In this document: positions 44,201 through 52,325 of the stretch, in pieces
Layout: every line of letters starts with the position of its first letter
How positions within the stretch are numbered: position 1 is the stretch's first letter
DNA from: Galactobacter sp052108535
GTDB lineage: Bacteria; Actinomycetota; Actinomycetes; Actinomycetales; Micrococcaceae
DNA length: 64,000 nucleotides
Reading direction: 5' to 3'
NCBI GenBank assembly: GCA_052108535.1
Contig: JBQDZM010000003.1
Coordinates: forward strand, 1 to 64,000
The notes under the pieces: model-generated
Databases searched by the model: none
The model's input: only the letters and a program-made list of their open reading frames with translations
Told to the model about the DNA's origin: nothing
Translations under genes and position numbers: made by a program

Positions 44201-46211
44201 CCTCGAAGCGGTCGTCGTGCGCGCGAAGCGCCTGCAGCACGTCCCAGACGACCTTGTACTTCTTGTTATCGTTCAGCGCGGTCTCCGGATCCTGGGACGC
44301 AGGGACCGCGATCGGCAGGATGATGTAGCCGTATTCCTTATTAGTGGTGGCCGACTTCCGCATCACCCGACCCACCGCCTGCACCACATCCACCTGCGAG
44401 TTCCGCGGATTCAGGAACAGCACGGCATCCAGGCTCGGAACGTCCACACCCTCGGTGAGGCACTTCGCGTTGGTCAGAATCCGGCAGGTGTTCTGACCAG
44501 CCTGCTCCTGCAACCAACTCAGCTTCTTACCGCGCTGAGCCACCGAGAACGTGCCATCCACATGCTCGGCCTCCAGCCTCAGCGCACTCGCGGGAGGCTC
44601 CTCAGCCAACGTCTCGGCGGAAGCCGACTCCGCGTCGTCGCGCACCATGTTTTCCTTGGCAACCGGGCCGAGCTCACCAGCATTGGCGAGCAGCTCGCGG
44701 CCAACGCGCTCAAATTGCTGAGCAAGGGCCTTGGACTCCTTGATGTTGCGGGCAAAGGCAACCGCACGATGCATGGGTGCCGTGTCAGTGACGGAGAGAC
44801 GCTGGCCATTCATGCCGCGCTTGGAAAGGCCGTTCCAGCACCCCACGATCCGCGCGACATCATCCAGGTTCATCTCCCCGCCCTCGCTGAGCAGGTCCTG
44901 GAAAGAGGTGGCCACGGATTCCTCGTCCACGGCGAGGATGAGCACCTTGTAATCGGCGAGGTGGCCCTCCTCCACCGCCTTGCCGAAGCCCAGGTGATGG
45001 AACTCGGGACCGTAGATCTCCTCGCTGTCCATGGAGGCCAGGACCACGCCAGACTGATCCGCCTTCGCTTTGGAATCCTCGCCGAAGATCCGCGGAGTCG
45101 CGGTCATGTAGAGCCGCTTGGCCGCGCGCAAGTAGGTGTCATCGTGGACGCGTACGAAGTTCGAATCATCCGTACCAGGGACCTTGGCCCCCGTAGTCCG
45201 ATGGGCCTCATCGCACACGACCAGATCGAAGGCCGGCAACGGGTGCGTGGGATCCTGCTGAGCCTGGTGGATCACCTCGATCGACTGATACGTCGAGAAG
45301 ACGACGTTCAGCGACTTCTTCTCCCCTGGTTGGGCAACGTGACCCTCGTTGGCCTGGCGGAAACGCTGAGCTAGTTTCTCTGCGTCCGTGGTTGCTGGGA
45401 ATCCGAGTTCGTGGGCTCGCATGTCCTCGTTTGTGGTCCGTCGTCCCACTGACGTGTCCGAACAAACCGCGAAGGCACGGATCCGGGACTCAGACTGTGC
45501 TGTCCATTCGTTCAGAGTCTGCTGCAGCAGCGCGATGGAAGGGACCAGGAACAGGACGGTGCCGCCATCCCGGACTTCCTCCTCCACGAGGCGAAGCGAG
45601 GTGAAGGTCTTGCCCGTGCCGCAGGCCATGATCAGCTTGCCCCGATCATGCAAGCTGAACCCCTTTTTGACAGCGTCGATGGCTGTACGTTGGTACGGGC
45701 GCGGGCGCTTGTTCTGGGCCTTGGCCAGGTCATCCGGCTTGTCGAAGTCGAACAGGGACCAGTCGATGGATGAGTTCTCGAAGCCTTCCAGGCCGAAGAG
45801 CTGGGTCGGCTTGGACTGGGCCTCGAGTGACGACTTCAGATTCGGAGAGATGCCGCCTGCCGTGTGGACAATCAGCCCCTGAGAGAAGTCCTTGGTACCC
45901 AATTGGGTGAAGAACGAATCGACGGCAGACTTCTGCAGCGGGCGGGACGGATCATAGAACTTCGCCTGGATGGCCGTGAGCTCACCGGTCACCCGATCCT
46001 GTGCCACCAGGTCAACACCCGTGTCTCTGCCCGAGCGGCCTGGCCACTCATCCCAGAGCCAGACGTTGGAGAACTCTTCAGCATACTTCGGGTCCAGGAG
46101 CAGGAAGCGCTTGAGCATCCGCTCGAACTTGGTCCCCTTGTCCCGTTCACTTCGATTTGATTCATCGAAGTAGAGACGGTCGAAAACTTCGGCGAAGGTC
46201 TGAGTGCTCAC
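41235..46211 (-). CDS. Type ISP single-chain restriction-modification enzyme
   Basis: About 1658 residues, with all activities in one chain as in LlaGI/LlaBIII. A PD-(D/E)XK nuclease lies at about 60-90 (GVDLVAQD, then AIQAK). An SF2 translocase follows: ACGTGKT near 200, CDEAH near 337, motif VI QAVGRVMR near 615. Next is an N6-adenine methyltransferase (VLDPFTGTGTF near 927, GNPPY near 1050), and then about 450 residues for target recognition. Such enzymes methylate and cleave DNA after one-dimensional translocation. GTG at 46211 lies 6 nt after TAGTCT (46223-46218), so I prefer it to the GTG at 46217. Confidence 0.9.
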   Translation of the reverse strand: MSTQTFAEVFDRLYFDESNRSERDKGTKFERMLKRFLLLDPKYAEEFSNVWLWDEWPGRSGRDTGVDLVAQDRVTGELTAIQAKFYDPSRPLQKSAVDSFFTQLGTKDFSQGLIVHTAGGISPNLKSSLEAQSKPTQLFGLEGFENSSIDWSLFDFDKPDDLAKAQNKRPRPYQRTAIDAVKKGFSLHDRGKLIMACGTGKTFTSLRLVEEEVRDGGTVLFLVPSIALLQQTLNEWTAQSESRIRAFAVCSDTSVGRRTTNEDMRAHELGFPATTDAEKLAQRFRQANEGHVAQPGEKKSLNVVFSTYQSIEVIHQAQQDPTHPLPAFDLVVCDEAHRTTGAKVPGTDDSNFVRVHDDTYLRAAKRLYMTATPRIFGEDSKAKADQSGVVLASMDSEEIYGPEFHHLGFGKAVEEGHLADYKVLILAVDEESVATSFQDLLSEGGEMNLDDVARIVGCWNGLSKRGMNGQRLSVTDTAPMHRAVAFARNIKESKALAQQFERVGRELLANAGELGPVAKENMVRDDAESASAETLAEEPPASALRLEAEHVDGTFSVAQRGKKLSWLQEQAGQNTCRILTNAKCLTEGVDVPSLDAVLFLNPRNSQVDVVQAVGRVMRKSATTNKEYGYIILPIAVPASQDPETALNDNKKYKVVWDVLQALRAHDDRFEAMINKIDVDSQANTRIDVIGVGSGQDPDSDPNTMNNQQTEALFSMARAKDWEDAIFARMVKKVGDRRYWEDWASDVKDIADRQVTRIKTILTGTDPRPAQEFEGFLEGLRANLNEGISTADAVDMLVQHLITKPVFDALFEDYQFSQHNPVSQVMDSMLTVLDSYNLDSETASLEEFYRSVRVRAEGIEDAAGKQKIITELYERFFKLAFPKTAESLGIVYTPLPVVDFILRAVDDALKEHFNASISDEGVHVLDPFTGTGTFITRLLQSGLIKPDDLARKYASELHANEILLMAYYIAAINIEATFHGIQVKAAGERATPDNAGPTEVGYAPFEGIVLTDTFQMTEDGDVLDERVFTNNNDRVVEQNALDIRVIIGNPPYSVGQTSGNDNNANLKYPTLDESIRSTYADRTTATNKNSLYDSYIRAIRWASNRVLGSEHGGVVCYVSNGGYIDGNTADGLRKTLTDEFHEIYVHNLRGNTRTSGVQAHMEGGQIFGAGSRATVAILLLVKRPGNVEQSVLHYKDIGDYLDRDTKLALVGDSTLDNLDWETITPNEAGDWINQRDPNYESYPPIADKDKKNMKTIFEIQSGGLKTNRDAWAYNSSSPGLQDNVRSMVEFYNSEVDRFAATGSTGDPKSFVNYDATKISWNRDDFKQIARGTKYAIVPSGFRESVYRPFQKQQVYFDRRANDMVYRLNELFPTAAAENFGFYNVGSGSAVPFSVLMTNAIPDLHVTGAGSGGQFFARYSYTDVPGSQDDGETLFAASGTEEGGPQRVDNITDWAQAQYRAKYGEQVTKDDVFFYVYGLLHSPEYRERYASDLKKQLPRIPMVEGRDRFEAFVAAGRRLSELHIGYESLEPYPLTEAVLPGAPEDEFERFRVEKMKYAGKSGAWDKTQLKYNRWVTLSGIPESAQEYMLGSRSALDWIVERYRVKTDKASGIVNDPNDWSREHNQPRYIIDLIGRVVALSLETQQIVNELPELVLLGANG

Positions 46212-46312
46212 ATTCACAGACTAGTCGTGCTCTGCGCCGGCCGACCAATGCAACTCTCTCTCAAACGGCGCACTTGGTCGCGCTCGAAGCCGGATTACGC
46301 AGAACCCAACAT

Positions 46313-46864
46313 TTATGGAATATAGGCCCACACATCGCACTCCGGGTCATCCTCGTGATCCCAGAGCCTGACGAAACCATGCCGACCGAGAAGGCCTTGG
46401 CTCGGGGTGTTCGCCTTCCGTATGTGAGCCCACACGGGAACCGGTGAGTCGCCCTCATGCATGCCGGTGCTGTAGCGAGAGTCCAACTCTGCGGCCATAC
46501 TCAACCCCTGCATGACGGCAGCGTCTCCGCACCCCTTACCCCGGTGGCCCACGGAAACAGCAAGACAGACAATGAGAAGCTGACCGACGACTTCACCTGT
46601 CTCGGGAATCGTGCCCCGCTGCACCTCCAGCTCAACGTATGAAACAAGCTCCCTGCCCTCGTACCCGAGCTGAATGGTTCGGTCATAGTTGTTACCGCGT
46701 GGTGTAACACCCCGGATGTGGTTCTGCACGGACAGCTCATGCGGGTACTTGTGGGGCGGTCGACCACGTCCGAGTTCATACCCGGGTGGTTTCGGAGGAT
46801 CTGCACAAGTGAAGCCAGCCAGATCGCGGATGTGCTCCCTGCTCAGTTCATGCCAAGTGAGCAC
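46313..46864 (-). CDS. GNAT-like acetyltransferase, possible toxin
   Basis: The 183-residue protein shows a GNAT core: LLIVCLAVSVGHRGKGCGDAAV (beta4 and the acetyl-CoA loop RGKGxG), then a helix and NTPSQGLLGRHGFVRLWDH (beta6-7). The GTG start at 46864 lies 17 bp inside the small upstream gene, so the pair is tightly coupled. A small ORF followed by an overlapping GNAT is the layout of GNAT toxin-antitoxin modules, but the upstream protein is not a recognised antitoxin. The restriction enzyme gene follows about 100 bp later on the same strand. Confidence 0.65.
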   Translation of the reverse strand: MLTWHELSREHIRDLAGFTCADPPKPPGYELGRGRPPHKYPHELSVQNHIRGVTPRGNNYDRTIQLGYEGRELVSYVELEVQRGTIPETGEVVGQLLIVCLAVSVGHRGKGCGDAAVMQGLSMAAELDSRYSTGMHEGDSPVPVWAHIRKANTPSQGLLGRHGFVRLWDHEDDPECDVWAYIP

Positions 46865-47054
46865 GGCTCAGTGCGCGAATATACTCTGTAGCCCGAACGA
46901 CCTGAGCATTCGTCATCGTGGCGTCGATGGTCTCGAACTTTCTGAGAGCGGCCTTGTGCTCATCCTCGGTGAAACCATATCCATCGTCGTCCAACCGAGA
47001 GACGACCGTGGACTGGTCAGCGATAGCTCTGCGTGCCTGTGCTGTCGTCGTCAT
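46848..47054 (-). CDS. Small protein upstream of and overlapping the GNAT gene
   Basis: The 68-residue acidic-to-neutral helical protein (MTTTAQARRAIADQSTVVSRLDDDGYGFTEDEHK..) has no family I recognise. GGAAGGGGCG lies about 9 nt before the ATG at 47054; a GTG two codons earlier is possible. It overlaps the GNAT gene by 17 bp. A role as antitoxin or partner is inferred only from the arrangement. Confidence 0.5.
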   Translation of the reverse strand: MTTTAQARRAIADQSTVVSRLDDDGYGFTEDEHKAALRKFETIDATMTNAQVVRATEYIRALSRAHLA

Positions 47055-47226
47055 GTTCACGCCCCTTCCACGGACTGCAACTGCTGGACACCGCTTACCC
47101 TAGCCTGCATCTGCTGGAGGCGCGAGATGTAAGCAGCAAGAATCACGCCCTATGGAGCTCCAGTCAAGCGAAGGCCCAAACGGGCATTTTCTCGCCTGCG
47201 TTCCGCTAGATTCCGCGGCAGTAGCC

Positions 47227-48312
47227 CTACACCCCGGCGTAGGAGTGGAAGCCCGGGAAGATGATGTTCACTGCCGTGAAGTTGAAGACCACGCAGCCAA
47301 AACCGATGATGCTCAGCCAGGCCGAGGGCACCCCGGTCCAGCCGCGGGTGGCTCGGGCGTGGAGGTAGCCGGCGTAAACCACCCAGATGATGAAGGTCCA
47401 GACTTCCTTGACATCCCAGCCCCAGTAGCGGCCCCATGCGGCCTCGGCCCAGATGGCGCCGAGGATCAGGGTGGCGGTCCACATCACGAACGCGATCGCG
47501 TTGACGCGGTAGGACATGTTCTCCAGGGACACGGCGGAGGGCACCATCCGCATCCAGGGCAGCTTGTCCTTTTTGCCTGCGGCCAGGCCGCGCAGCCGGT
47601 AGGTCTGCACCAGTTGCAGCACAGAGAGCGCGAAACTGATCGCGAACATCGCGGAACCGAGCACGGCGATGGAGACGTGAATGATCAACCACGGCGACTG
47701 CAGCGCGGGGATGAGCGGCTGCACGGGCGTGGGGAAGCCCATGGTCGCGGCGCACATCATGATCACCACGAGCCCGGCGATGAACATGCCCATGAACCGG
47801 AAATCCTTGAAGATCAAGGACACCAGGTACACCACGGCGACCACGAGCGCACCGGTGGTGAGGAACTCGTACATATTGCCCCATGGCACCCGACCCGCCG
47901 AGATGGACCGGGTGACGACGGCGGCCAGGTGCACCGCAGCCGCGAGGACGAACAGCGCAATGGAGATCCGTGCGGTGTTCCGGCGCGGTGCCCGGGAGTC
48001 GTAGCTCATGTCGTCGTCCACGAGCTGGCCATCCACCGAAGCGTTGCGATGCGTGGTGCGTTCGCTAATGCCTAGCGACGCGGCGCCCTTGGCAGGGCGC
48101 GTCGCCTGCCCGACTCCGACGAGTTCCTTGGCCTCCTCGGCCTTCAGCGACGCCTCGAGCTCGGTCACGGTCCGGGAGGAACGGATGAGGTCCACTGTGT
48201 AGGCGATGAACGCCGCCGCGTAGGCGATGCAGGCGAGCAACATCAGCAGCTCGGACCAGCGGCCCAGCTCCAGGTTGATCTCGGTGGCCTTGTAGGCCAG
48301 GACGATACCCAT
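47227..48312 (-). CDS. ccsB: Cytochrome c biogenesis protein CcsB
   Basis: The 361-residue integral membrane protein has about eight TM helices and the haem-handling WWD motif WGRYWGWDVKEVW, with flanking His residues (WLIIHVSIAV, and LHARATRGW). Together with ResB it forms the System II haem lyase that attaches haem to apocytochrome c outside the membrane. A 60-residue cytoplasmic loop (LEASLKAEEAKELVGVG) follows helix 1. Last gene of a five-gene leftward operon. Confidence 0.94.
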   Translation of the reverse strand: MGIVLAYKATEINLELGRWSELLMLLACIAYAAAFIAYTVDLIRSSRTVTELEASLKAEEAKELVGVGQATRPAKGAASLGISERTTHRNASVDGQLVDDDMSYDSRAPRRNTARISIALFVLAAAVHLAAVVTRSISAGRVPWGNMYEFLTTGALVVAVVYLVSLIFKDFRFMGMFIAGLVVIMMCAATMGFPTPVQPLIPALQSPWLIIHVSIAVLGSAMFAISFALSVLQLVQTYRLRGLAAGKKDKLPWMRMVPSAVSLENMSYRVNAIAFVMWTATLILGAIWAEAAWGRYWGWDVKEVWTFIIWVVYAGYLHARATRGWTGVPSAWLSIIGFGCVVFNFTAVNIIFPGFHSYAGV

Positions 48313-48329
48313 GGTGGTGTTGCTTCCTC

Positions 48330-50054
48330 TCAGTCGCGCAGCGAGCGCTGCACTCCGTGGACCGTGGAGACGACCTCGACCCCGGTCAGACCCGGGAATT
48401 CCTTGGTCAAAGCGTCCCGCAGAGCCTGGGCCTCAACGGCCAGACGGGGATCCTCACCTCTGGCCAACAGACCGACTTCGATGATACGCCCGGACTCTGC
48501 CGCGGCGGGTGTGAGTTTGACCCATACCCGCCGCCTGGGGACGAACAGGCTGGTGACCAGGCCGAGGACGGCCAGGCCCGCGAAGATCCCGACCCAACCC
48601 TTGGCCGGATCGTGACGGACCTCGATACCGATAAACCGGTCCACGCCAACGAATTCGATGGAGCCCTTCCCGTCCGGAAGTTCGTACTTCTTGGCCTCCC
48701 CCTCACGACCCAACGTGATCCCACCGGCCTCAAGCTCGCGATTGTTGAGTTCCTTGAGCTTGGAGGTGTTCAGCACGTAGACGTTCTGCGGTTTGCCATC
48801 ATCCAGACCCAGATCGCCATAGTAGGAATTGAGGTTCAAGGTCGGCAGCAGCGCATCGGGGTCAGCGGAGTAGGCCACCCCCTGCGCATTCACCGCCGTG
48901 GTGGGCAAGAAGAAACCCTGGAAGGCGAGCTGGTCCGGCTTGGCGTCCGGAACCTTCACGACGCTCAAGGACGTGTTCATGGAGTCCTGCGACTGGGAAA
49001 CCACGGACTCGTCGAAGACGACATTGCCCTCACCGTCGGTGATCTTCACGTGCGGCGCATAGCCGTTGCCGAGCAGGTACACGTCGGTGCCGTTGACGCG
49101 CAGCGGGTGATTGGGACGAATCGTCGCCTTACGCCACTTAGCGCCGGGCTTGTCCTTGACCAGTACGTCCGCGCTGAAGGCCACGGGCGTTCCGTACTTG
49201 CCGTCCGTTCGTTCCTGGCGGTTGTACTGCACGTGGAACTTCTCCAGTTTGACGGAGAACGGCGTCAGCGACTCGGCATCGGTGCGGTGCCCGGGCGAGA
49301 ACTGGTCGTAGTCGATCAGTGTGTTGGTAAAGCCCTGCCCCTCTACGAGCGCGCGCTGCCCGGAGTAACCGAACAGGCCGCCCAGCGCCACTGAGGCCAG
49401 CACACCGATTAGGGAGTAATGGAAGAGGAGATTGCCCCACTCGCGTGCGTAGCCACGCTCGCCTGCGACGGAGGCCCCCACGCGGGCCTCGGGCTCGCGA
49501 ACCTGGACGCGATAGCGTCGCTTCTTCAGGATCCGAGCGATCCGTGCCTGGACGTCCTCGTCGGACCCCGCATCGTTTGGCAACACAAGGCGCGACGACT
49601 CCGGGAGTCGCGTGAAACGCGCCGGCGTCCGGGCCGGAGGCCGCCTGGAGGCGGACATGTGCTGTTTGGTGCGCGGCAGCACGCAGCCGATGAGGGAGAT
49701 GAACAACAGGATGTAGATCGCGGAGAACCACACCGAGGTGAACACGTCGAAGAACTGCAGCTTGTCCAGCAGCGGTCCCCAGAACGCGTTGTCGCTGATG
49801 TAGCGGACCACCTGCTCAGGGCTCTGGTCGCGCTGCGGGAACAGGGAACCCGGCACGGCGGCCACCGCAACCAGCAACAGCAGGAAGAGTGCGGTGCGCA
49901 TGGTGGTCAACTGCGTCCAGGCCCAGCGCAGCATGCCCCAGAACCCCAGCGCGGGGACGGCGACGTCCGCGTTCTTGCTGGTCTTCTTGCTGCTCTTCAC
50001 TGCTTCCTCCTTCCCGTGGTTCTTCGGTGTTTCTGCTGCGTTCTTCTCACTCAC
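48330..50054 (-). CDS. resB: Cytochrome c biogenesis protein ResB
   Basis: The 574-residue partner of CcsB has three TM helices near residues 55-75, 110-130 and 205-225, a large extracytoplasmic domain, and a final helix (VGIFAGLAVLGLVTSLFVPRRR). GTG at 50054 overlaps the ccdA stop by 4 bp (GTGA) and precedes a Lys-rich cytoplasmic N-terminus; the extension to 50114 reads antisense to ccdA's coupling region and is unlikely. ccsB follows 17 bp later. Confidence 0.93.
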   Translation of the reverse strand: MSEKNAAETPKNHGKEEAVKSSKKTSKNADVAVPALGFWGMLRWAWTQLTTMRTALFLLLLVAVAAVPGSLFPQRDQSPEQVVRYISDNAFWGPLLDKLQFFDVFTSVWFSAIYILLFISLIGCVLPRTKQHMSASRRPPARTPARFTRLPESSRLVLPNDAGSDEDVQARIARILKKRRYRVQVREPEARVGASVAGERGYAREWGNLLFHYSLIGVLASVALGGLFGYSGQRALVEGQGFTNTLIDYDQFSPGHRTDAESLTPFSVKLEKFHVQYNRQERTDGKYGTPVAFSADVLVKDKPGAKWRKATIRPNHPLRVNGTDVYLLGNGYAPHVKITDGEGNVVFDESVVSQSQDSMNTSLSVVKVPDAKPDQLAFQGFFLPTTAVNAQGVAYSADPDALLPTLNLNSYYGDLGLDDGKPQNVYVLNTSKLKELNNRELEAGGITLGREGEAKKYELPDGKGSIEFVGVDRFIGIEVRHDPAKGWVGIFAGLAVLGLVTSLFVPRRRVWVKLTPAAAESGRIIEVGLLARGEDPRLAVEAQALRDALTKEFPGLTGVEVVSTVHGVQRSLRD

Positions 50055-50812
50055 AGTGGCAGCACCACCGAGTTCTGGAACCAGCCCTGCAGCGCGTTCA
50101 TCCAACGTCCCCACAACCCCGTGGCCATGAGCAGGCCAAGGAGGATCAGCACGGAACCGCCGATCCGCATGACGGCGAGTTGGTGCCGACGGAAGAAGGC
50201 CAGCGCCTTGGTGGCCTTACCGAAGGCCAGCGCCACGAGTAGGAAGGGGATGCCCAGTCCCAGGCAGTACACCAGCGCGAGCAACGCTCCGCGGCTCGCG
50301 TCCGCGCCGGAACCCCAGGCCAGCGCCAGTACGGCAGAAAGTGTGGGGCCCATGCAAGGAGCCCAGCCCAGTCCGAAGGTCAGCCCGAGGACCGGGGCGG
50401 CCCAGATCCCAGCAGGAGGTTTGGAGTGGATGCGGGCCTCGCGTTGCAGGAAGCGGAAGCCTCCCATGAACACCACGCCCATGACGATGATCACCACACC
50501 GAGGATCTGCAGCACCCAGGGGTAGCGGTCGGCCTGCAACGAAGCACCGATCTGCGCAAAGATCACCCCGGCCAGCACGAAGACCGCGGAGAAACCGAGG
50601 ATGAAAAGTCCGACGCCGGCGAGCATGCGTCCGCGCTTGCGTTCGGCCAGGTCCGCCCCGGCCAGTCCGGTCACGTACCCCAGGTATCCGGGCACCAGGG
50701 GCAGCACGCAGGGCGAGAGGAATGAGAGCAGTCCAGCCAGGACCGCGATGGGAATGGCCAGCAGCAGCGGTCCGGAGAGCACCGCCTCCGCACCGAAATT
50801 GGCGGCGATCAC
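50051..50812 (-). CDS. ccdA: CcdA/DsbD-type thiol-redox membrane protein
   Basis: The 253-residue protein has six TM helices and the two redox cysteines in FLSPCVLPLVPGYLGYVTG and LGWAPCMGPTL. It carries reducing power from cytosolic thioredoxin to the extracytoplasmic TlpA-like protein, so that apocytochrome cysteines stay reduced. It overlaps its neighbours on both sides by 4 bp (ATGA and GTGA). Confidence 0.94.
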   Translation of the reverse strand: MIAANFGAEAVLSGPLLLAIPIAVLAGLLSFLSPCVLPLVPGYLGYVTGLAGADLAERKRGRMLAGVGLFILGFSAVFVLAGVIFAQIGASLQADRYPWVLQILGVVIIVMGVVFMGGFRFLQREARIHSKPPAGIWAAPVLGLTFGLGWAPCMGPTLSAVLALAWGSGADASRGALLALVYCLGLGIPFLLVALAFGKATKALAFFRRHQLAVMRIGGSVLILLGLLMATGLWGRWMNALQGWFQNSVVLPL

Positions 50813-51429
50813 TTCGAGTCTGATCCGCCGGGCAGTGCCGACTTAATGAGGCTGCGCAGCGTGGATTCCTCCGTGGCACCCAGGACGCGGGCCGTGATCC
50901 GACGATCCTGGTCCAGCACCAGCGTGGTGGGCACCGCCTGCGGGGGTACGTACTTGGTCAGGGCCAGCAGCACTCCCCCGTCCACGTCCCGGATGGAGGG
51001 GTATTCCAGTTCGAAGGTCCGGTCGAACGCCTGGGCTGCGGCCTTCTCGTCGCGCACATTCACGCCGATGAACTGCACGTCCTGGTCCCTGAACTCCTCG
51101 CTCAGTTTCTTCAGGGTGGGGGCCTCGGTGCGGCACGGTGCACACGCTGCGTACCAGAAGTTCAGCACGGTGGCCTTGGCGGTCCACGTCGAGGCGTCCA
51201 CGGTTTCGCCGTCAAAGGTTTCCGCGGTGAATTCCACGGGTTTGGACCGGGAGTCACCCGTGTACTCCTGAACGGTGCCGTCCCCGGCGATGTACCCCTT
51301 GCCGTCTCCCTTGCGTGCCTGCTGCGCAAGATCGGATTCTTTGCTGGAACACGCGGCCAAGGACAGGGCGAGCCCGGCCAGGCCAGCGGTTCCCAGCAAT
51401 TGACGACGGCTGACGTCGTGCTTCTTCAC
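50809..51429 (-). CDS. TlpA/ResA-like thiol-disulfide oxidoreductase lipoprotein
   Basis: The 206-residue lipoprotein has a Tat-like/lipoprotein signal (RRQLLGTAGLAGLALSLAAC) and a thioredoxin fold with the active site FWYAACAPCRTEAP and cis-Pro VPTTLVLD. It reduces apocytochrome c haem-binding cysteines. It ends with a 4-bp overlap into ccdA and starts 3 bp after the histidine phosphatase gene. Confidence 0.93.
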   Translation of the reverse strand: MKKHDVSRRQLLGTAGLAGLALSLAACSSKESDLAQQARKGDGKGYIAGDGTVQEYTGDSRSKPVEFTAETFDGETVDASTWTAKATVLNFWYAACAPCRTEAPTLKKLSEEFRDQDVQFIGVNVRDEKAAAQAFDRTFELEYPSIRDVDGGVLLALTKYVPPQAVPTTLVLDQDRRITARVLGATEESTLRSLIKSALPGGSDSK

Positions 51430-51432
51430 GAC

Positions 51433-52092
51433 TCAGGCCCCCGGGATGTTGATGGTGCCGACCAGCAGCTCCGCTGCCGGTTCCGTGTAGTCGAGTCCCA
51501 CGAACTCCCCGTCCTCGAAGTGCAGCGAGGTCACGGAAGCCAGCGTGCATTCGCGACGCCCCGCGTTCAGGCCCAACGAGCGTCCTTCTGAGGCCAGGCG
51601 GGTAACCCAGATGGGCAGTTGGTGAGACACGATGACGATCTCGTCCGCCTCGCCCTGAGCCAGCACCTCGTCGCGGTGGTGCACCACGGCACCAGCCATG
51701 CGCTGGACCTGGTCGGCGTAGGGCTCACCCCAACTGGGGCGCAGGGGATTGCGCAGGAGCGGCCAGCGGCGCGGATCGCGAAGCCGCTTGGCGACCTTGT
51801 TGAGCCCCTGCAGTTTTGAAGCGGCCTCGATGACGCGTGGTTCCACCACGGGTTCCAGGCCGAGATCCTCGGAGATGGGTTCCGAGGTCTGCCGGGCACG
51901 CAGTAGCGGTGAGGTCACGAGTCGGCCCACGGCCGCGCCGTCGGCCCGGCGCTGCGCAAACCAATCGGCCGTCATGCGGGCCATGTCGTGGCCGCGCTCG
52001 GAGAGACCGAAATTGGGCAGGCGACCGTAGAGCACGCCGTTGGGGTTGTGAACCTCCCCATGACGCACAAGGTGCACTATCGAGGCAGACAT
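51433..52092 (-). CDS. Histidine phosphatase (phosphoglycerate mutase-like)
   Basis: The 219-residue enzyme has the catalytic motif HLVRHGEVHNP, the Arg/Glu pair in SPLLRARQTSEP and the second His in VIVSHQLPI. These phosphatases act on small phosphoesters; the substrate is unknown. The ATG at 52092 is 7 nt after GACAAT, suggesting a leaderless start; the longer frame to 52185 is not supported. It is the first gene of the cytochrome c maturation operon. Confidence 0.88.
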   Translation of the reverse strand: MSASIVHLVRHGEVHNPNGVLYGRLPNFGLSERGHDMARMTADWFAQRRADGAAVGRLVTSPLLRARQTSEPISEDLGLEPVVEPRVIEAASKLQGLNKVAKRLRDPRRWPLLRNPLRPSWGEPYADQVQRMAGAVVHHRDEVLAQGEADEIVIVSHQLPIWVTRLASEGRSLGLNAGRRECTLASVTSLHFEDGEFVGLDYTEPAAELLVGTINIPGA

Positions 52093-52235
52093 GGACCCCA
52101 TTGTCTCAAAGCGGGCGTGCTTCCGAGAAACCAGAAGCCATGTTCGGGCTGTGAGATACCCGTGATTGTGGACCTGGATGGTCACACCCCTTTCGGCTCC
52201 GCTACGCAGCTACCAAACTGAGTGAGGCATGACAC

Positions 52236-52277
52236 TAGACATATTTGAAGGTTCATGCTTATAGTTGATGCATCAAC
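52236..52277 (+). promoter_or_regulatory. yceI promoter with MarR/RosR-type operator
   Basis: TAGACA (52236-52241), an 18-bp spacer and TATAGT (52260-52265) form a good promoter. Overlapping its 3' end is the perfect palindrome GTTGATGCATCAAC (52264-52277). It matches 16 of 18 positions of the consensus I recall for RosR, a peroxide-sensing MarR regulator of Corynebacterium. Confidence 0.6.
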
Positions 52278-52325
52278 CAACGCGGCACCGACCGTGACGA
52301 CCTCGAAGAGATAGGACGTACTCGA

